DNA of 6,724 nt from the NCBI GenBank assembly GCA_018224415.1, contig JAGTUZ010000264.1, positions 1 through 6,724 on the forward strand. Reading direction: 5' to 3'. A program made the translations under genes and the position numbers. The stretch is from Bacteroidota bacterium (GTDB taxonomy: Bacteria > Bacteroidota > Ignavibacteria > SZUA-365). Positions 1-4,600 of this stretch are shown in pieces. The notes below the pieces were generated by a model. It saw only the letters and a list, made by a program, of their open reading frames with translations, made no database searches and was not told the origin of the DNA. The stretch's first letter is position 1; each line of letters begins with the position of its first letter.

Positions 1-643
1 GCAACTTGCGGTCGCGGCCCGACACCTGTCCGCAGATGGTGTCCTTCGCATGGAAGTTCTCCGCGATCTCTTCCATCGAACCCTCGCGGAATTCCGCCAC
101 GCGGGTACGCAGGAACTCGCGGATGTCGTGAAATGACGCCTTGTCCATCGTGGTCTGCGAAAACAGCACCGTGCGTCTGTCGAGGTTCACGGTCTGGCGC
201 GCCTCGTCGAGCGTCTTCACCACCGTGCACTCGTCTTTGCAGACGCCGCGCAACCCGATCACCTCGGCATGCTCTTTCTTGCCGAAAATCACGACCTGCC
301 AGCCCTCGAGGTAGTACTTGCGTACGCGCTCCTGCAGCTTGGTCACGATCGGGCATGTGGCGTCGATCAGTTGGATGCCGCGCTCGCGGGCGCGGCGGTA
401 TGTCGAGGCCGGTTCACCGTGCGCGCGGATCAGCACGCGTGTGCCGTCGGGCAGCTCGTCGAGCTGCGCGTGGTCAATGGTACGAAGGCCGACAGCGTCG
501 AGCCGTTCGATCTCCTTCGGGTTATGAATGATGTCACCGAGGGAGACCAGGGTTGCGCCGTTGCGGAGTTCTTCCTCCGCGATATCTATCGTGCGGACCA
601 CACCCCAGCAGAAGCCGGCGGTGGGATCGATGCGAACATTCAT
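1..643 (-). CDS. ispH: 4-hydroxy-3-methylbut-2-enyl diphosphate reductase (IspH/LytB), partial at its C-terminal end
   Basis: IspH is the cytosolic [4Fe-4S] enzyme that reduces HMBPP to IPP and DMAPP in the last step of the MEP isoprenoid pathway. The minus strand reads open from ATG at 643 to the left edge, giving 214 codons of a family that is usually about 290-320 residues, so roughly the last third is missing. All three cluster cysteines are visible: Cys12 in GFCWGV, Cys97 in DATCPIVTK and Cys204 in DTICGQV. The family's active-site residues also appear: His40 (GDIIHN), His75 (RAHGEP), Glu127 (EHAEV) and Thr165 (SQTTM). The wording around Cys204 (NFHAKDTIC) resembles Bacteroidota IspH more than the E. 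coli protein, judged from memory. The start overlaps the cmk stop (ATGA), and an AAAGGA ribosome-binding site sits 8 nt upstream inside cmk. The two genes are probably co-transcribed. Identity is near certain. Confidence 0.97.
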   Translation of the reverse strand, partial: MNVRIDPTAGFCWGVVRTIDIAEEELRNGATLVSLGDIIHNPKEIERLDAVGLRTIDHAQLDELPDGTRVLIRAHGEPASTYRRARERGIQLIDATCPIVTKLQERVRKYYLEGWQVVIFGKKEHAEVIGLRGVCKDECTVVKTLDEARQTVNLDRRTVLFSQTTMDKASFHDIREFLRTRVAEFREGSMEEIAENFHAKDTICGQVSGRDRKL

Positions 644-1356
644 CCTGTCTGTCCTTTCTGGAACTGGTCGATCCTCTTCTCTACCAAACCCAGAATCATC
701 GAAACTTGTTCATCGATGCTGGTATTGGTTGTCTCGACCTCGATCGCGTCCTTGGCCTTGCGCAGGGGCGAATGCTCGCGCGCGGCATCGTTGCGGTCGC
801 GTTCCTCGATCTCGCGGAGGATGGTCGCGAAATCGGCATCCATGCCCTTCTCCTCGAGCTGCAGCTTTCGCCGCTGTGCGCGGGTGGAAGCGTCGGCCAC
901 GAGAAAAATCTTGCATGGTGAATCGGGAAATACGACGGTACCGATGTCGCGTCCTTCGAGCACGGCACCCATGGCGCCTCGTGCGGCACGGCGCTGCAGC
1001 TCGACCATCGCCTCGCGTACGCAGGGGATCGCGCTGATGTCGCTCGCGGCGCGGCTCATTTCCTGTGTGCGGATGAACTCCTCGACGTTTTCGCTGTTGA
1101 GCAGCGTATGCTGTTCGCCGTCCATTCTCTCCAGACGGATATCGATGTCCGGCAGCAGCCCGCAGACCTCTTCCCGGTCGTCAACCGACACGCCACGACG
1201 CTGCGCATACAGCGCCACTGCGCGGTACATCGCACCCGTATCCACATATATGAAGCCCAGATCGCGCGCAAGGGCCTTCGCCGTGGTCGTCTTTCCCGAC
1301 CCGGCGGGACCGTCGATGGCGACGATGAACGGACGGAATTTGGGTGCAATATCCAT
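640..1356 (-). CDS. cmk: Cytidylate kinase (CMP/dCMP kinase)
   Basis: This enzyme transfers phosphate from ATP to CMP or dCMP in the cytosol, feeding CTP and dCTP synthesis. The 238-residue product is close to the usual bacterial length (about 220-230). Visible motifs, in order: the P-loop GPAGSGKT at residues 16-23; the CMP-binding DTGAMYRAV at 39-47; EGRDIGTVVFPDS at 134-146, holding the conserved Arg-Asp pair; and the lid-region ERDRND at 185-190. The C-terminus SPLRKAKDAIEVETT is also typical. The start at 1356 puts the P-loop at the normal distance from the N-terminus, and no nearby alternative start fits. No Shine-Dalgarno sequence precedes it. A Bacteroidota-type promoter just upstream would give an almost leaderless message. 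It is the first gene of an operon with ispH, and the TGA stop overlaps the ispH ATG by one nucleotide within ATGA. Confidence 0.97.
   Translation of the reverse strand: MDIAPKFRPFIVAIDGPAGSGKTTTAKALARDLGFIYVDTGAMYRAVALYAQRRGVSVDDREEVCGLLPDIDIRLERMDGEQHTLLNSENVEEFIRTQEMSRAASDISAIPCVREAMVELQRRAARGAMGAVLEGRDIGTVVFPDSPCKIFLVADASTRAQRRKLQLEEKGMDADFATILREIEERDRNDAAREHSPLRKAKDAIEVETTNTSIDEQVSMILGLVEKRIDQFQKGQTG
652..657 (-). promoter_or_regulatory. Ribosome-binding site of ispH inside the cmk 3' end
   Basis: The minus strand reads AAAGGA, separated by 8 nt from the ispH ATG at 643. This supports that start. Because the site lies within the last codons of cmk, ispH translation may be coupled to cmk by termination-reinitiation at the ATGA overlap. 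Confidence 0.6.
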
Positions 1357-1363
1357 AAGCTAT

Positions 1364-1394
1364 GAAAAATACTATGGGTTAGCGGAAAAAGCAA
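1364..1394 (-). promoter_or_regulatory. Candidate Bacteroidota-type -33/-7 promoter for cmk-ispH
   Basis: On the minus strand TTG (plus 1392-1394) is followed by exactly 20 nt and then TATTTTTC (plus 1364-1371). This fits the known Bacteroidota pattern TTG-N19-21-TAnnTTTG with one mismatch, C for the final G. Transcription would start within a few bases of the cmk ATG, leaving almost no 5' leader, which agrees with the absence of a Shine-Dalgarno sequence. It is a pattern match only, and AT-rich patches in intergenic DNA can give such matches by chance. Confidence 0.4.
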
Positions 1395-1409
1395 GGAGGA
1401 TCGCGAGGG

Positions 1410-1433
1410 CGCCCTTACGCCCTCACGCCCTTG
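1410..1433 (+). repeat. Three 8-nt tandem direct repeats, CGCCCT(T/C)(A/G)
   Basis: Copies read CGCCCTTA (1410-1417), CGCCCTCA (1418-1425) and CGCCCTTG (1426-1433), spaced exactly 8 nt apart. The last copy runs into the TTGACA of the candidate plus-strand promoter. An inverted copy, GAGGGCG at 1405-1411, overlaps the first repeat, so 1405-1424 can also fold into a 7-bp hairpin with a 6-nt loop. The array lies between two divergent promoters. It could be a transcription-factor site or a simple sequence repeat; the sequence alone does not decide. Confidence 0.6.
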
Positions 1434-1461
1434 ACATCGTCCCCGGTTATCCATAACTTCA
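1431..1461 (+). promoter_or_regulatory. Candidate promoter of the large secreted-protein gene
   Basis: TTGACA at 1431-1436 is followed, after 17 nt, by TAACTT at 1454-1459. Read the Bacteroidota way, TTG (1431-1433), N20, TAACTTCA (1454-1461) fits TTG-N19-21-TAnnTTTG except for the last two bases. The start of transcription would fall near 1466, leaving a leader of about 60 nt before the ATG. The match to both a sigma70-like and a Bacteroidota-type layout raises confidence, but there is no experimental support. Confidence 0.4.
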
Positions 1462-1518
1462 ATCAATCGGTGTAAAAGGCATATTTTGCATTGCATTACG
1501 CGTTTCCTTATCCCCAAC

Positions 1519-1522
1519 GGAG
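1519..1522 (+). promoter_or_regulatory. Ribosome-binding site of the large secreted-protein gene
   Basis: GGAG lies 4 nt before the first ATG (1527) and 7 nt before the second ATG (1530). The spacing favours 1530 as the true start. The two choices differ by a single methionine. Confidence 0.45.
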
Positions 1523-1526
1523 TGTG

Positions 1527-1619
1527 ATGATGACTCCCACACGCCTTTCCCCCCTTTCGCTTCTCTCCCTGCTTCTGTGGCTCGCGATCATCCTGACCGC
1601 GGGACCACCCGCGAACGCA
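1527..1619 (+). other. Sec signal peptide of the giant protein
   Basis: Residues 1-31 have a short N-terminus with one Arg, a long Leu/Ile-rich core (LSLLSLLLWLAIILTAG), and an Ala-Asn-Ala cleavage motif at residues 29-31 followed by Gln32. There is no lipobox cysteine, so cleavage by signal peptidase I is expected. Confidence 0.85.
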
Positions 1620-4600
1620 CAGCCACATGCGGCCTTCACGGTGGACGTGGATTCCGGTGCCGCGCCGTTGTCACTGCAGTTCACCGATCAGAGCACACCG
1701 GCAGATTCCATCATCGGTTGGGCATGGGATGTCAACGGCGACGGGATAACGGACAGCCAGGACCGGAATCCCCGCTGGACGTACGAGTTGCCCGGACGCT
1801 ACACGGTGCGACTGGTCGTGCGCGACAGCGCGAGCAGCGATACGGCGGTGTATGTGGATTTCATCGATGTGGCACCGGTACTCGAGGAGGATATCGCCTG
1901 TCTCGTACGGGTGGTGGAATACAGTTCGCCGCTGGTCCGCTATGTCGAATTATGGGGCTATGAAGGCAGCGGCCTCCCCGCTCCGCTCTCGCCGGTCTCG
2001 ATGCGCATGCCGGTCGACAGCAGTGGACAGGCGTCTTTCTACTGGGGGAAATTCCTGAACGTGCTTTCACAGAACATCACCGATCTGCTGCTGCTGGACG
2101 AAAATTTCCGTGTGCTCGGGAAGACGGGATTTTCCTATCCGTACAAGGACCTCGCCGCCCGGCGGCGGCGCGATGCCGTTGTATTCCTGCATCGGGATCT
2201 CACTTCCTACCAGCAACATCCACGCGAACAAGCGGACGCCACACGCTGGATCTTTCCCGCGCGCAACCGCTTCCCGTGGCTGCCGGGACGCCCGGCGGCG
2301 GCGCTCGCCACAGGGGGCGAGGCGCAGAATGGTCCGCTATACCAGACGACCCTGCTGCTGCCGCCTGCCGCCTACGACTCGGGCGCGGTTGGATATGCGC
2401 AGTTCCTCCTCGCGAACAGACGGCCCGACCGTTTTCCCCTCCTCTTGCTGGCGGATATGGAACAAACCCGTGCGGCGTGGGGCGTGGATACAGACATCAT
2501 CACCCCGGCGGACACACTTGTGCCGGGTTTCAATGGAAAACACGACTACGCTTTTACCTCCTCGACCGCGCGCCTGCAGCAACGAGACCACTCGCATGAC
2601 AATCACTTCGACGTGTGGGAATATTATTATCCGCCGGACCAAAACTGGGAAGAATCGGCCTACCTCTTCGCCCGTGATCTCGACTGGCTGCTCGACGGCT
2701 ACGACACCACGCAGGCGGCAGTGGCCGCGCATGGCGTGGGCGGCCTCGTGCTTCGCGCCTACCTGGAAGGCACGGCACGGAATTACACGTATTTTGGTCC
2801 GGAAGCGAGCGCGATCCCGTACCGCGGTGATGTGTTCAAGGCCGTGTTTCTGGGCACACCGCATGCCGGACGTCTGCGTGCCGGTATGGCCTATGTGGCT
2901 CCCGACGCCCTGACGCCGACGGATGTCATGGACCAACACGCCCCGGTGCTGCGTGAACTGATGCCGGGACGGGAATCCCTGCAACGCCTGAATCCACAGT
3001 TGCTGCCCTACGGTGTCACGGTACTGAATATCGCTGGTTCGGCGCCGCTCGTCTCGCCGCCCCTTCCCGTGGAATCGGCGCGGCATGACGACGGGCGTAC
3101 CGCGCTGTCGTCGGCTCTGCTGCCCGCGCCACGTACAACCAACGCCATCCTTGGCGGCTGGTCCTCGGCCATGCTGCAGTCGCCTGACGATCCCGAAGGC
3201 AGGCAGGACGCGCCGGACCCCGCGCTGATCCCAGAATTGATTCATGCCTTCGTACGCAGCGACAGCACACTCGAAGCGTACCGGTCGCGCTTTCTTTTTT
3301 TCCAGGGTCCCGACTCGCTGCATTTTGCAAGCAGCGTGTACACACCGCCCAGCGCCCTTCCTCTGCATGCCGACGTGGGCTTCTCGACGCTGCGTCTCAC
3401 CGCCGACGGCGTGCCGTTCCCCATGGCCAACACCACGCGGCTGCGCCTGGACCTCACCTCCGGCGCCCGTCTGCATTTCGAGGACATCGACGGTCTGCCC
3501 GCTCTGACAGCTCCCGGCCTCCACTTCTACCCGACCGCACTGTGCTTCTCCGACCAACCCGCAATCTGCCAGCTTGCATGGCAGGATCCTGTCTTCTTCA
3601 CGCTTTCGACGACCGGTTCGACGAACCCCCTTCGCGGCGAAGCCATCGCGCTCGACGGTCTGGGCTGGCAACTGCCAGTGCAGCAACAAAGCATCGTTCC
3701 GGATCCGTTTCTCTCCAGAACCGATGATCTCGGTCGCGTCTTCGACGTCGCCCGCGCTGCGGGAGACCTGCTTCTCGCCTGGTCGCGCGAGAAACGGAAC
3801 ACGCTGGCGATCACCGCGCACGAGGCCACCGTGCTCAATCCCCTGCGCCGCCTGCACGGAGGGGAACCGGATCCCAGCGGCTTCGTGGAATTCACCGTCG
3901 ACTGCCTGACAAACGAGCTGACCGTGCTGCTGGATTATGGGTCGAATTCCGAACCGCTGTTCGCACTCATGGAGCCGGGCGGCGTTCCGGTCGACGCATC
4001 CTCGGCGAATGACAGTACCGTTTTCTTCACGCACCATCCCCAGCTCCACGTCAAATTTCTCACCATCCGCAATCCCGCACAGGGGGACTGGCGTCTGCTC
4101 GTGGACAATGCGCCCGCCCTGCCACCGGGCTGCCGGGTCGCCTCCATCACCAACGCTGCAAAGGATCTGCAACTGACATTGCTCCCCTCGCTGCCCCTGA
4201 GCGGACAGGAGCTCACCGTCACGCTCGCACTCGACGCCACCGGGCCTGTGGCCACTGAACGGTCGGCAAGCTGTGTCATCATCGACAGCAGTGGTACGCG
4301 CAGGGTGATTCAGGTGCGGGACGATGGAAACGGCCCTGACACAACAGCGGACGACGGCGTCTTCACCGGCAGCGTCATGCTCGGCCGAGCCGGAACGTAT
4401 CGCATCGAGGGATTCTACTTCGCGACGGCGGGCGGCTGCCGCATCCGTCGCAGCGTCGTGCGTCCTCTTGTCCTTCCGCCGGCGCTCGAGCTGCTCACCC
4501 CGACCGGCGGCGAGGAATGGCGCACAGGCACCCGCGAACTCGTACGCTGGCAGGGCATCGCTCCCCAGCAGGTCGTCCTGGATTTCAGCGCTGACAACGG

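Noticed and set aside
1386..1424. Hairpin 1405-1424 followed on the minus strand by a T5 run, considered as an intrinsic terminator or attenuator
   Set aside because: The T-run starts about 14 nt after the stem and is short, with C-rich sequence between. The hairpin is also explained by the overlapping direct and inverted repeats, and no gene upstream on the minus strand needs termination here.
269..1456. A 395-codon open frame on the plus strand across ispH and cmk
   Set aside because: It is antisense to two genes identified by clear catalytic motifs. Its product is Ser/Arg/Ala-rich and shows no domain.
2337..4172. A 611-codon open frame on the minus strand, antisense to the giant gene
   Set aside because: It lies wholly inside a confident coding frame with a signal peptide, recognisable domains and a sorting signal. 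Its product is rich in Arg, Gln, Gly and His with no motif, as expected for an antisense shadow in GC-rich DNA.
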